This document shows positions 9,029-17,691 of a stretch of 64,000 nucleotides of DNA, piece after piece (within the stretch, counting starts at the first letter, position 1; each line of letters begins with the position of its first letter). The stretch is taken from positions 62,001-126,000 of the forward strand of contig NZ_WQNH01000011.1 of assembly GCF_009812055.1 (NCBI RefSeq), written 5' to 3'. The notes beneath the pieces were generated by a model. It did no database searches and was not told the DNA's origin. It saw nothing but the letters and a program-made list of their open reading frames with translations. The position numbers were made by a program, and so were the translations under genes. The DNA is from Chelativorans xinjiangensis. GTDB taxonomy: Bacteria; Pseudomonadota; Alphaproteobacteria; Rhizobiales; Rhizobiaceae.

Positions 9029-9571
9029 TCAACCCGCGCGGCCGGTCGCCTTCAACGTCTCTTCGGCGAACATCTCGACGAGCGCCTCGCTGGTCAGCAC
9101 GTGCCTGACGACCCGCACGGTTTCCGCCCTGCCCAACGCCTCGGCCACCGCCGTGCAGGCGATGGGTGCGGCCTCTTCCACCGGATAGCCGAAAGCGCCG
9201 GTGGAGATCGCCGGAAAGGCAAGCGATCCGATGCCCTTCTCATCCGCCAGCGCGATGGCCGACGAGTAGCACCGCGCCAGCAGCTCGGCTTCCGGCTTGT
9301 CCATGCCGTAGATCGGGCCGAGGCAGTGGATGACATGGGCGTTGGGGAGCCGGAAAGCGCCGGTGATCACCGCCTCTCCGGGCCGGATCGGAGCCAGCGG
9401 CCGGCAGGCCTGCGCCAGCTCCGGCCCGGCCTTGCGATGGATGGCGCCGGCCACGCCGCCACCGGGCATCAGCTCGGCATTCGCTGCATTGACGACGGCG
9501 TCCATATCCGCCTGTTCGGTAATATCGCCGACGGCGATATCGATGGCCGCCCTTTCGAGTTCGATACGCAT
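9029..9571 (-). CDS. Macro-domain protein (ADP-ribose/O-acetyl-ADP-ribose deacetylase-like)
   Basis: A 180-residue single macro domain. Motifs visible are [22 protein letters not shown] (binding Asn and Gly-rich loop, residues 22-42), HCLGPIYG, and the phosphate-binding loop [12 protein letters not shown] near residue 118. MacroD-type enzymes remove ADP-ribose esters or bind ADP-ribose. The ATG at 9571, preceded by AAAGGAAAG, is chosen over an upstream start that adds 37 residues unrelated to the fold. It is convergent with the gamma-glutamyltransferase gene and apparently monocistronic. Nothing nearby links it to an ADP-ribosyltransferase system. Confidence 0.93.
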   Translation of the reverse strand: MRIELERAAIDIAVGDITEQADMDAVVNAANAELMPGGGVAGAIHRKAGPELAQACRPLAPIRPGEAVITGAFRLPNAHVIHCLGPIYGMDKPEAELLARCYSSAIALADEKGIGSLAFPAISTGAFGYPVEEAAPIACTAVAEALGRAETVRVVRHVLTSEALVEMFAEETLKATGRAG

Positions 9572-9719
9572 CCGTCTTTCCTTTCTGCCATGCTGCGGAA
9601 AGCGTCCTTCTGGCCATAGTTTCCCGTCGACAAAGGCCGTTTGCAACCGCCACTGCTTGCCCACACCCCGAGGTGGCGGCATTTATTTGCGATGCACGGA
9701 GCAGGCGCCGCCACAGCAG

Positions 9720-10715
9720 CTACTTGAGCGTCAGCAGATCGACGATCGGATTGTGCTCCATCATGTCGTTCTGAAGCTGGTCGTGCGCGGCGTTCACCGG
9801 GTCGATGCCGTCCTTGTACGGTCCGACAACCAAGCGCCCGGGCCGCGCACCGAACGGCATCGACGCCAGTTCTATCACCGCATCGGAGACTTCCCGCGGA
9901 TCGAGGTCGCCGTCGGGCGCGAGCCCGTCGAGCATGGCCTCCACATGCGGCGCATAGATATCGAGCTTCGCCCGGTCCTCCGCATCGAGGCGGGCCAGCA
10001 TTTCCTCCCAATAACGGATCGCGTTGGCCTGAAGCTCGGTGGGATAGGCGCCCGCCGGCTGCACGATGGAAACCTCGATGCCGGACGCGGCCACCTCATA
10101 GGCAAGCGCGTCGGCAGCGGCCTCCACCGCCAGCTTGGAGGCGCAGTAGCCGCCGAGCATGGGATCGATCGCCCGCCCGAGCGCGCTCGACATCTGGATG
10201 ATCGCACCGCCGCCATGCTCCCGCATATGCGGCACGACAGCCCGGAACATGCGCAAGGCGCCGCCCATGTTCGTGTCGATGTTCGAGGCGAAATCCTGCG
10301 GCGTCTGCAACTCCACGGGCCCGGGAACGACGATGCCGGCATTGCTGACGAGAACGTCGATCCGTCCGGCATTCTCGATCGCGCGGGCGACGCCGGCATT
10401 CACCGACCCCTCGCTCAGCACATCGATCTCGACAACGTCGACGGCCGCGCCATCGCCCGAAAGCGCCCGCAGCTCTTCGGCGGCGGAAGTGTTCCGGCCA
10501 CCCAAATCCCGCATCGTGGCAATCACGTGAGCGCCTTTTCGGGCGAAGCCCTCCGCCATCAGCCGGCCGAAGCCCGAGCTCGTGCCGGTGATCAGCACCA
10601 CCGGCCGGCCGCCGGTCTCCGCCTGCGACCAGCCGGCACGGGTCGTCGCCAAGGTGGCAAGAGCCGCACCGCCCAGAAGCACAGTGCGGCGTGAGATCGT
10701 CGATTTGTCCTGCAT
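9720..10715 (-). CDS. Short-chain dehydrogenase/reductase with Tat signal
   Basis: 331 residues. The N-terminus has a twin-arginine leader (TISRRTVLLGGAALATLA), unusual for the normally cytoplasmic SDR family and indicating folded export with bound cofactor. The SDR core follows: cofactor loop TGTSSGFG near residue 45, NAG in LVSNAGIV, catalytic Ser in IQMSSALG and Tyr-x3-Lys in YCASK. The ATG at 10715 has GAGGAG eight bases upstream; the earlier in-frame ATG overlaps that site and is less likely. It is divergent from a LysR regulator, a typical regulator-target pairing. The substrate is unknown. Confidence 0.88.
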   Translation of the reverse strand: MQDKSTISRRTVLLGGAALATLATTRAGWSQAETGGRPVVLITGTSSGFGRLMAEGFARKGAHVIATMRDLGGRNTSAAEELRALSGDGAAVDVVEIDVLSEGSVNAGVARAIENAGRIDVLVSNAGIVVPGPVELQTPQDFASNIDTNMGGALRMFRAVVPHMREHGGGAIIQMSSALGRAIDPMLGGYCASKLAVEAAADALAYEVAASGIEVSIVQPAGAYPTELQANAIRYWEEMLARLDAEDRAKLDIYAPHVEAMLDGLAPDGDLDPREVSDAVIELASMPFGARPGRLVVGPYKDGIDPVNAAHDQLQNDMMEHNPIVDLLTLK

Positions 10716-10874
10716 GATTGAACTCCTCATTTTTGCGGAAAAGGTCGGCGGTCCGCCCGGTCGGCGGCCGGCGCGGTCTTCCGGGAAACCCCTTTCAGGG
10801 ACAGGATGACGGCGGTGCGCTCGTTGTGGTAGCTATGACATTTGAAAATCACTGTCGCTTTAAGGACAACAATC

Positions 10875-11798
10875 GTGGCCGACCTCAATCATATCGCGCT
10901 CTTTGCCAAGGTGGTCGAAGCGGGCAGCTTCTCGGGTGCGGCGCGGGCGCTCGCCATGCCGAAGGCGACCATCAGCCGTAAGGTGGCGCAGCTTGAGGAG
11001 GCGCTCGGCGCACGGTTGCTCCAGCGCACCACCCGGCGCGTCACGCTGACCGCCCTCGGCCGCGCCTATTACGAAGATGCCGCGCGGGGGCTGGCCAGCA
11101 TCGAGAGGGCGAAGGAGCGGATCGCCGCCTCGCAGGCCGAGCCGGCCGGTACGTTGCGCATTACCGCACCGGTGGGCTTCGGCGCTCGGAAGCTGATGCG
11201 TTGGATTGGGGAATTCCTGCAAGCCCACGAAAAAGTTCGCATCGTTCTGAAGCTGACGGACGACCCGATCGACCTCATCGGCAACGGCATAGACCTGGCG
11301 TTCCGCACTGGAAAGCTGCCCGATTCCAGCCTGATCACCCGCCGTCTCGGCACGTCGCGGCTCGCCCTGGTGGCAAGCCCCGGCTATCTCGGCCGGCGCG
11401 GCTGCCCGCAGCGCATCGAGGATCTCAAGACCCACGACTGCGTCGCCTTCGGCCCCTCGCTCGACAACGAGGTTTGGCGCCTCAAGGGCCCGCGCGGCTG
11501 GCGCGAGGTGCCGGTGCATGCGCGCATCGCCGTCGACGGCTCCTATGCCGAAGTGCAGGCCGCCCTTGCCGGCCTCGGCATCGCTCTCCTGCCCCTGGCC
11601 CTCATCCGCCATGACATTGAGACCGGCCGTCTCGAGCAAGTGCTTGCCGAATACGGCGTCGACGGCGGCTCGATGAACATCGTCTACCCGAGCAATCGGC
11701 ACATGTCGGCCGCGCTCCGCGCCTTCCTCGATTTCATCGTCGTGAAAACCAGTTCGCCTTCGGAACAGACGCCCGCGCAAGCCGCGAACAGCGCGTGA
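10875..11798 (+). CDS. LysR-family transcriptional regulator
   Basis: 307 residues. An N-terminal winged HTH (FAKVVEAGSFSGAARALAMPKATISRKVAQLEEALGARLL pattern, residues 8-47) and a periplasmic-binding-protein-like effector domain (TLRITAPVGFG, LVASPGYL, VQAALAGLGIALLP). The GTG at 10875 with AAGGAC eight bases upstream fits the family N-terminus; an upstream TTG at 10842 would add eleven residues. The gene diverges from the Tat-exported SDR, with 159 bp between the starts, so it is the probable regulator of that enzyme. It belongs to the CrgA/AaeR-like group by sequence feel only. Confidence 0.9.
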   Translation: MADLNHIALFAKVVEAGSFSGAARALAMPKATISRKVAQLEEALGARLLQRTTRRVTLTALGRAYYEDAARGLASIERAKERIAASQAEPAGTLRITAPVGFGARKLMRWIGEFLQAHEKVRIVLKLTDDPIDLIGNGIDLAFRTGKLPDSSLITRRLGTSRLALVASPGYLGRRGCPQRIEDLKTHDCVAFGPSLDNEVWRLKGPRGWREVPVHARIAVDGSYAEVQAALAGLGIALLPLALIRHDIETGRLEQVLAEYGVDGGSMNIVYPSNRHMSAALRAFLDFIVVKTSSPSEQTPAQAANSA

Positions 11799-11861
11799 CC
11801 TTGGAGCGGGACCTGTCTTTCGGGCGTCCGCCCACCGCGCTCAGAACGGCGATCGCCGTCG

Positions 11862-13994
11862 TCAGCTCAACTCCATGGCCGCGATGATGTTGTCGCGGGT
11901 GATCGGAAGGCTGCGCACGCGCACGCCGAGCGCATCGAAGACGGCATTGGCGATGGCGCCCGCCACCGGCCCCTGCGCGGCCTCCCCCGCGCCCATCGGC
12001 GGCTCTTCGGGGCGCGAGAGGATCTCCACTTCGACCGCCGGCACTTCGGAGAATTTCAGGATCGGATAGTCTTCCCAGTTGTCGCTGGTGATCCGCGTGC
12101 GGTCGAAGCGCACGGCCTCCTTGAGCGTCCAGCTTGTCGCCTGTATGGCGCCACCCTCGATCTGGTTCTTGACCCCGTCGGGATTGATCACCTCGCCGAC
12201 ATCGACGGCGAGCACCAGCCGCCGCACGCGAATGTCCTCCTCGCCCTCCACCTCGGCGACGACCGCGCAATAGGCGCCCATGTTCTTGTAGCGGGCAAGC
12301 GCCACGCCGTAGCCCGTACCTTCGCCGCCCCGCCGGGAACCCCAGCCGGCACGCCCCGCGGCCGCTTCCAGCACGGCGCGCGCCCGCGGGTTGCCGAGAT
12401 GGCGCAGGCGAAAGGCCACCGGGTCCTCCCCGCGCTCGGCCGCCAACTCGTCGATGAAGGATTCGATGGCAAAGACGTTGGCGAAGGCGCCGAGCGAGCG
12501 CAGCGCGGAGACGCGGACCGGCATGACAAGCAGCCGGTGGGAGACGATGTCCCATGCAGGGAGATCGTAGATCGGCACGGCGTTGCGTTCCGCACCGCCG
12601 GCGGGCAGCGGCGGATTGGTGGAGACGACGCGCGGAAAAGGCTCGGCAAGTTCGCTCGCCGCAAGCAGCACGGGGTTCGACCCTCGGCCGGGCCTTGCCG
12701 CATGGCCGTTGCTCCACAATTCGTGCCGCCAGCGCAGGATCTCGCCTTCCCCGTCAAGCTCGGCCTCGATCTCCACCGCCATCGCGGCACCGAAGGGCGC
12801 GCGCGTCAATTCGTCCTCGCGCGTCCACAGCACGCGCACCGGCCGCCCGTCTGCGGCACGGGCAAGAAGCGCGGCATCGAGCGCCACGTCGTCGGCGCCG
12901 TTGTGCCCGTAGCAGCCGGCCCCTTCTGCATGCTCGACGACGACCTCTTCCAGGGGAAGCTTGAGCACGGCCGCAAGCTCCGCCCTGAGATTGTAGATGC
13001 CCTGGCTGTGCGTCCAGACATGGACGCCGGACCCGGACCATCGGGCAAGCGCACAGGACGGAGCGATGGAGCCGTGAGCAATGAACGGCCGGCTGTATTG
13101 CCGGCGCATACGGCCGGCGGGCGAGCCGGCCCGGGCCGTCTCGCGGCTGTCCACCGTCTTCGTCTCCACCGGCTGGCTCTTCAGCCAGTCCGTCAGCTTC
13201 GCCTCGTCGGGAAATTCCTCTCCGCCCCGCCACTCCGCCCCGCTGCGCAAGAGCGCAAGGCAGCGCTCGGCCGCCGCCTCCGTTTCCGCCAGAACACCGA
13301 CGAAATTGCCGTCGCGCGCGAGAGCGACGAAGCCGGCAACCGTCCGCGCGGCCTCCTCGTTCAGGGCGACAAGCGCTGCACCCCGCGCCTGCGGTCGAAG
13401 CACCCGGCCGTGCAGCATCCGCGGCAGCTTCAAGTCGTGAATGTAGCGCGGCCGGCCGAACACCTTGTCGGGTATGTCCACGCGGGCAGCGGAATGGCCC
13501 GTATGCCTGCGCGCGGCAGCGGGCTTCGGCGCAGCCTTCCCGCTCGCCGGAACGTCGAGCGACACAAAGCCGGCCAGCTCCCAATAGCTCGTGCGCGCGT
13601 TCTCCGGCCCGACGATCGTACCATCCTCCACCGCCAGGGTGCCGGCTTCGACGCCGAGCCGCTCGGCCGCCGCGGCCAGGAACATCGCCCGCGCCTCCGC
13701 GCAGGCATGGCGCAGTGCGATGCCGCATTGCTGCACCGAAAGGCTGCCCGAGGTCACGCCCTCGTTCGGGCTTCCCGCGGTGCTCGCCACCTTCAGCTTC
13801 ACCCGTGCCGGCTCAACGTCGAGCTCGTCGGCGACGATCTGCGTCAGGGCGGTGAGGATGCCCTGGCCGATCTCGACTTTCCCCGGCGAGACCTCGACCG
13901 TGCCTTCGGGCTTAAAGCGAAGCCATTGCGCCAGGAGCGGATTGGCCGCCAGGCTACCGGGAAGCGCCTTTCCCTGCTGCGTCGTCGCGCTCAT
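11862..13994 (-). CDS. Molybdenum hydroxylase large subunit (isoquinoline/nicotinate dehydrogenase-like)
   Basis: A 710-residue molybdopterin-cytosine-dinucleotide subunit of the xanthine dehydrogenase superfamily. Features are the N-terminal RFKPEGTVEVSPGKVEIGQGI, the SVQQCGIALRHACA region, the HGSIAPSCALARW segment, GCYGHNGADDVALDAALLA and the C-terminal catalytic-Glu region MGAGEAAQGPVAGAIANAVFDA. It is of the IorB/NicB type but lacks both a Tat leader and a fused cytochrome c domain. Its stop side faces the LysR gene convergently. The start overlaps the stop of the 2Fe-2S subunit gene (ATGA), indicating translational coupling. The substrate, probably an N-heterocycle or aldehyde, cannot be fixed from sequence. 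Confidence 0.9.
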   Translation of the reverse strand: MSATTQQGKALPGSLAANPLLAQWLRFKPEGTVEVSPGKVEIGQGILTALTQIVADELDVEPARVKLKVASTAGSPNEGVTSGSLSVQQCGIALRHACAEARAMFLAAAAERLGVEAGTLAVEDGTIVGPENARTSYWELAGFVSLDVPASGKAAPKPAAARRHTGHSAARVDIPDKVFGRPRYIHDLKLPRMLHGRVLRPQARGAALVALNEEAARTVAGFVALARDGNFVGVLAETEAAAERCLALLRSGAEWRGGEEFPDEAKLTDWLKSQPVETKTVDSRETARAGSPAGRMRRQYSRPFIAHGSIAPSCALARWSGSGVHVWTHSQGIYNLRAELAAVLKLPLEEVVVEHAEGAGCYGHNGADDVALDAALLARAADGRPVRVLWTREDELTRAPFGAAMAVEIEAELDGEGEILRWRHELWSNGHAARPGRGSNPVLLAASELAEPFPRVVSTNPPLPAGGAERNAVPIYDLPAWDIVSHRLLVMPVRVSALRSLGAFANVFAIESFIDELAAERGEDPVAFRLRHLGNPRARAVLEAAAGRAGWGSRRGGEGTGYGVALARYKNMGAYCAVVAEVEGEEDIRVRRLVLAVDVGEVINPDGVKNQIEGGAIQATSWTLKEAVRFDRTRITSDNWEDYPILKFSEVPAVEVEILSRPEEPPMGAGEAAQGPVAGAIANAVFDALGVRVRSLPITRDNIIAAMELS

Positions 13995-14485
13995 GCAGCC
14001 CCCATCTCCCGCGCCGCCTTGAGCACGGCGCGCACCATGCGGTTATGCGCGCCGCAACGGCACAGGTTGCGGTCGAGCACTTCACGAACCTCCGCCTCGC
14101 TCGGATCGGCATTGCGCCGAAGCAACGCCGCCGCGCTCATGAGAATGCCCGACACGCAGTAGCCGCACTGCATTGCCTGCTCGTCGATAAACGCCTGCTG
14201 CAGGGGATGCGGATGCTCCGGCGTGCCGAGCCCCTCGACCGTCGTCACTTCCTTGCCCGCCGCCGCCCAGAGCGGCGTGTCGCAGGACGGCACCGCGTGC
14301 CCGTCGATCAGCACGAAGCAGGCCCCGCAGAGGCCCGCTCCGCAACCGAAGCGCGAACCGGTCAATCCCAGCGTCTCGCGCAGGACGCCAAGGAGCGGCG
14401 ACGCCGGATCGGCCTCCACGGCCGTCTCGGCGCCATTCACCCGCAGCTTAACGCGCTCCGCCATGGCCTTACTCGTGCCCGACAT
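13991..14485 (-). CDS. 2Fe-2S small subunit of the molybdenum hydroxylase
   Basis: A 164-residue iron-sulfur subunit with two 2Fe-2S centres. The plant-ferredoxin type is CGAGLCGACFVLIDG with a later C in VPSCDTP. The alpha-helical type is QCGYCVSGI plus LCRCGAHNRM. It passes electrons from the molybdenum centre of its partner. The ATG at 14485 has GGAGG eight bases upstream; a GTG at 14494 and an ATG at 14464 are alternatives. It is the first gene of a two-gene operon. No FAD subunit, cytochrome or XdhC/MocA-type maturation protein is visible, so the electron acceptor is unknown. Confidence 0.93.
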   Translation of the reverse strand: MSGTSKAMAERVKLRVNGAETAVEADPASPLLGVLRETLGLTGSRFGCGAGLCGACFVLIDGHAVPSCDTPLWAAAGKEVTTVEGLGTPEHPHPLQQAFIDEQAMQCGYCVSGILMSAAALLRRNADPSEAEVREVLDRNLCRCGAHNRMVRAVLKAAREMGAA

Positions 14486-14632
14486 CTCGGCCACCTCCGC
14501 CCGGTTTCCCCACCCGCGTCATGGTATCGTGCCGGATGGTCACATGATAGTCCGACACGCCTGCCTCGGAGATGATCGGCACATTGGGAAATATGGCATC
14601 CTGAAGATGCTTAACGCCGCCACGGCTCCTCC

Positions 14633-15361
14633 CTACCCCGCCAGCATGTCCACCAATATCTGCACACGGCCCGAGGCGAAGCGGGTTTGGCCGAACTCGA
14701 TGGGGGTGCCGTTGCCGTCGACATTGACGGCATCCAGGCATAGCACGGGGGTCATGCGGGCGACCCGCAGGTGGCGCATCTCATGCGTGTCGGGCAGGCG
14801 AGCCGTGATCCTGGTGGATTTGCGCAGGTAATCCTCAACGCCAAGGCGCCGGAACATCGGCGTTACCCCGCGCTCGGCCTCGAAGGCTTCGAAAAGGCCG
14901 GGAAAGCGGTCGAGCGGGAAATGGTGGGCGGCGAGGCTCACCGGCTGGCCGTCCACCATACCGACCGTCTCGATGAGGGCCACCGGGGCGCCCGGACGAA
15001 TGGCGAGCGCCTCCGCCACCGTCTGGTCGGCCGGGATGCTCGCCGACCGCAGGCAAGTGCCCGACGGGGTCTTGGCCTGGCGGCGGACGATCTCGGAGAA
15101 GCGGGTGCGCCTGCTCAAGGGGTAGTCGACGATGTCTTCCTGCACGAAGGTGCCGCGCCCCTGCTCGATGCGGATGAGGCCGAGATCCTGCAGCGAGGCG
15201 ACGGCGCGGCGCACCGTATGGCGATTGACGCCGAAGCGTTGCGCCAGGTCCGCCTCGGTGGGCAGCCGGTCGCCCGGCGCATAGACGTTCTCGTGAATTT
15301 CACGGGCGATGGAGTCGGCGATGAACTGCCAGAGGGGCGAACCCGAGGGGCGTGTTGTCAT
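14633..15361 (-). CDS. phnF: PhnF-type GntR/UTRA regulator of phosphonate genes
   Basis: 242 residues. The winged helix has RLPTEADLAQRFGVNRHTVRRAV (about residues 30-52) and GRGTFVQ. It is followed by a UTRA effector domain ending in EFGQTRFASGRVQILVDM, the hallmark of PhnF/HutC regulators. The ATG at 15361 has GGAGACG upstream; longer in-frame starts exist but do not fit the family. It diverges from phnG, the standard PhnF position. Candidate operators of the GTnTAnAC type lie in this intergenic region and upstream of phnC, suggesting that it represses both arms of the locus. Confidence 0.93.
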   Translation of the reverse strand: MTTRPSGSPLWQFIADSIAREIHENVYAPGDRLPTEADLAQRFGVNRHTVRRAVASLQDLGLIRIEQGRGTFVQEDIVDYPLSRRTRFSEIVRRQAKTPSGTCLRSASIPADQTVAEALAIRPGAPVALIETVGMVDGQPVSLAAHHFPLDRFPGLFEAFEAERGVTPMFRRLGVEDYLRKSTRITARLPDTHEMRHLRVARMTPVLCLDAVNVDGNGTPIEFGQTRFASGRVQILVDMLAG

Positions 15362-15390
15362 TTCGGCGTCTCCGGTTAAAATCGTCCGTC

Positions 15391-15424
15391 CTGTCATGTC
15401 CCCGTAATGGAGCGGAGGCATAAG
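15391..15424 (+). promoter_or_regulatory. Candidate Pho box and -10 for the phnG operon
   Basis: CTGTCAT (15391-15397) and CCGTAAT (15402-15408) are separated by 4 bp. They match the direct-repeat PhoB box (CTGTCAT-N4-CTGTCAT) at 12 of 14 positions. CATAAG at 15419-15424 lies 10 bp downstream, where a -10 is expected in PhoB-activated promoters. The orientation is toward phnG. Confidence 0.5.
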
Positions 15425-15466
15425 GGAGGCGTTCGAGGAATTGATCATAACCTCTGCGATCAAAAA

Positions 15467-15476
15467 GGTCTAGACG
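15467..15476. promoter_or_regulatory. Candidate PhnF operator upstream of phnG
   Basis: GGTCTAGACG contains the perfect 8-bp palindrome GTCTAGAC, fitting the GTnTAnAC consensus of HutC/PhnF regulators. It lies 23 bp before the phnG ATG and downstream of the candidate Pho promoter, where bound repressor would block elongation. A similar GGTATAGACG lies upstream of phnC. Confidence 0.5.
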
Positions 15477-15498
15477 TTTAGATGAATAGGTCTGCGCA

Positions 15499-15966
15499 AT
15501 GAATATGCGAGCAAAGGCGGCGCCGCAACCGGCGCGGGCGCGGTGGATGAGCATTCTCGCCCGCGCCACGAGCGGCGAGCTTGAAGCGGCGTGGGAGAGG
15601 ATCGAGGAGCGCCCGCGCTACGCCGTGCTGCGCCGGCCGGAGACCGGCCTGGTGATGGTGCGCGGGCGGGCCGGCGGCACCGGCGATCCGTTCAACTTCG
15701 GCGAGATGACGGTGACGCGCTGCGCGGTGCGGCTCGCCGACGGCACGATGGGCCACTGCTATGCCGCCGGGCGCGACAAGCGCAAAGCGGAGCTGGCGGC
15801 GGTGTTCGACGCGCTGATGCAGGGCGCGGGTAGCGCAAGGATCGAGGAGACGGTGATCGCGCCCCTCACCCGGCGGCAGGCGGCGGAGCGGGAACGTGTC
15901 AGCCGCAAGGCCGCGGCGACCAAGGTCGACTTCTTCACCATGGTGCGGGGAGACAATCCGGGATGA
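15499..15966 (+). CDS. phnG: C-P lyase core subunit PhnG
   Basis: 155 residues, the usual length for PhnG, one of four subunits of the PhnGHIJ core complex that attaches alkylphosphonate to ATP ribose and cleaves the C-P bond. Recognisable segments are RWMSILARA near the N-terminus, PETGLVMVRGRAGGTGDPFN and FGEMTVTRCAVRL, and a C-terminal KVDFFTMVRG. The stop overlaps the phnH start (ATGA). It is the first gene of the + strand phn operon, behind the candidate Pho-box promoter. Confidence 0.95.
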   Translation: MNMRAKAAPQPARARWMSILARATSGELEAAWERIEERPRYAVLRRPETGLVMVRGRAGGTGDPFNFGEMTVTRCAVRLADGTMGHCYAAGRDKRKAELAAVFDALMQGAGSARIEETVIAPLTRRQAAERERVSRKAAATKVDFFTMVRGDNPG

Positions 15967-16586
15967 ACGACGGAAACGCAACGCTCGCGGCGCCCGATAT
16001 GGAAGGGCTGAAGCCGGGCTTCACGGAACCGGTATTCGAGGCGCAAGAGGCCTTCCGCACGGTACTCAACACACTGTCCTACGCGGGACGGGTGCACACG
16101 CTGGAAACTGAGCTCGACCCGCCGGCGCCGCTCGATCCGGCGATGGCGGCGATGGCACTGACGCTGTTCGATTTCGATACGCCCGTATGGCTCGACGCCG
16201 CCATCGCGGACGGCGCGGCGCCCGACTTCCTGCGCTTCCATTGCGGGGCGCCGCTGGTCGCTGCCGAGGGCGAGGCGCGCTTCGCGGTGGTCGCAAATCT
16301 CTCAAAAATGCCGCCGCTCGACCGCTTCGCCATCGGCGAGGACCGGTATCCGGACCGTTCCGCGACACTTCTCATCCAGGTGCCGTCGCTGACGGGCGGC
16401 CCCGCCATGACCTGGCGCGGACCGGGCATCGACGGGGCAATCACCGTCGCCATCGCCGGCCTGCCGGCGGATTTTTGGGCGCAGTGGGCGGACAACCACG
16501 CGCTTTATCCGTTGGGGGTCGACGTCATCTTCGCCGCCGGCCGGGCGCTGGTCGGCCTGCCGCGCGGCATTCAGGTGGAGGGCTGA
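15963..16586 (+). CDS. phnH: C-P lyase core subunit PhnH
   Basis: 207 residues. PhnH is a core C-P lyase subunit with a PLP-transferase-like fold lacking cofactor. Family features are the N-terminal GFTEPVFEAQEAFRTVLN, LTLFDFDTPVWLD, FLRFHCGAP, ATLLIQVPSL and a C-terminal LYPLGVDVIFAAG. It overlaps phnG by four bases and precedes phnI by four, so translation is coupled. The length matches typical PhnH proteins. Confidence 0.95.
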   Translation: MNDGNATLAAPDMEGLKPGFTEPVFEAQEAFRTVLNTLSYAGRVHTLETELDPPAPLDPAMAAMALTLFDFDTPVWLDAAIADGAAPDFLRFHCGAPLVAAEGEARFAVVANLSKMPPLDRFAIGEDRYPDRSATLLIQVPSLTGGPAMTWRGPGIDGAITVAIAGLPADFWAQWADNHALYPLGVDVIFAAGRALVGLPRGIQVEG

Positions 16587-16590
16587 CGCC

Positions 16591-17691
16591 ATGTATGTTG
16601 CAGTCAAGGGCGGCGAGCGCGCCATTCTCAATTCCCACAAGCTCATCGCCGAGACGCGGCGCGGCGACGGCGCGGTGCCCGAGGTCTCGGTGCGGCAGAT
16701 CGGCGAGCAGTTGGGGCTCGCCGTCGACCGGGTGATGACGGAGGGCTCCGTCTACGACCGGGAACTGGCCGCGCTCGCCATCAAGCAGGCGCAGGGAGAC
16801 CTTGTGGAGGCGATCTTCCTCCTGCGTGCCTACCGCACGACACTGCCGCGCTTCGCCGTCTCCGAGCCGATCGATACGGCAAAGATGCTGGTGCGGCGGC
16901 GGGTCTCGGCAGCCTATAAAGATATTCCGGGCGGGCAGGTGCTGGGCCCGACCTACGATTACACGCACCGCCTGCTCGACTTCGCGCTGGCGGCGGAGGA
17001 AGGGGTGGGCCTGCCCGAAGCGCCGGAGGCCGATGCGCCGCTGGACGACGGCATGCCGCATGTGGCCGACATCCTCGACCACGAAGGGCTGATCGAGGAG
17101 GAGCAGCCGGACGGCGAAGGCGCCGAGGTGTTCGATCTTACCCGCGAGCCCATGTCCTTCCCCGCTGGGCGCGACCAGCGCCTGCAGAACCTGGCGCGCG
17201 GCGACGAGGGTTTTGTCCTGGCGCTCGGCTATTCCACCCAGCGCGGCTACGGCGGCAACCATCCCTTCGCCGGCGAGATCCGCATGGGCGAGGTGGGCGT
17301 GGAGATCGTGCCGGAGGAACTGGGCTTTGCCATCGATATCGGCGACGTCGTCATCTCCGAGTGCCACATGATCAACCAGTTCGAGGGCTCGAAGGAGAAG
17401 CCGCCGCAGTTCACCCGAGGCTACGGCCTCTCCTTCGGCCACAACGAGCGCAAGGTGATGGCCATGGCGCTGGTCGACCGGGCGCTTCGCGCGCGAGAGA
17501 TGGGCGAGACGGCAATGTACCCGGCGCAGGACGAGGAATTCGTCCTCTACCACGCCGACAACGTGGAGGCCGCGGGCTTCGTCTCGCACCTCAAGCTGCC
17601 GCACTACGTCGACTTCCAGGCCGAGCTGAACCTTATCCGCAAGCTCCGCCAGGAACATCAGGACCGTCTTGAGAAAGAGGCCGCCGAATGA
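16591..17691 (+). CDS. phnI: C-P lyase core subunit PhnI
   Basis: 366 residues, standard for PhnI, which (with PhnGHL in enterobacteria) carries nucleosidase activity that displaces adenine from ATP for the phosphonate. Visible features include the N-terminal MYVAVKGGERAI, LDFALAAEEGVGLPEAP, RDQRLQNLARGDEG and the C-terminal HNERKVMAMALVDRAL and EFVLYHADNVEAAGF. The stop overlaps the phnJ start (ATGA). Gene order and overlap follow the canonical operon. Confidence 0.96.
   Translation: MYVAVKGGERAILNSHKLIAETRRGDGAVPEVSVRQIGEQLGLAVDRVMTEGSVYDRELAALAIKQAQGDLVEAIFLLRAYRTTLPRFAVSEPIDTAKMLVRRRVSAAYKDIPGGQVLGPTYDYTHRLLDFALAAEEGVGLPEAPEADAPLDDGMPHVADILDHEGLIEEEQPDGEGAEVFDLTREPMSFPAGRDQRLQNLARGDEGFVLALGYSTQRGYGGNHPFAGEIRMGEVGVEIVPEELGFAIDIGDVVISECHMINQFEGSKEKPPQFTRGYGLSFGHNERKVMAMALVDRALRAREMGETAMYPAQDEEFVLYHADNVEAAGFVSHLKLPHYVDFQAELNLIRKLRQEHQDRLEKEAAE

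Noticed and set aside
14469-14741. Short minus-strand frame between phnF and the 2Fe-2S subunit gene
   Set aside because: It overlaps the start of the 2Fe-2S gene and the end of phnF, has no start codon with a ribosome site, and shows no family pattern.
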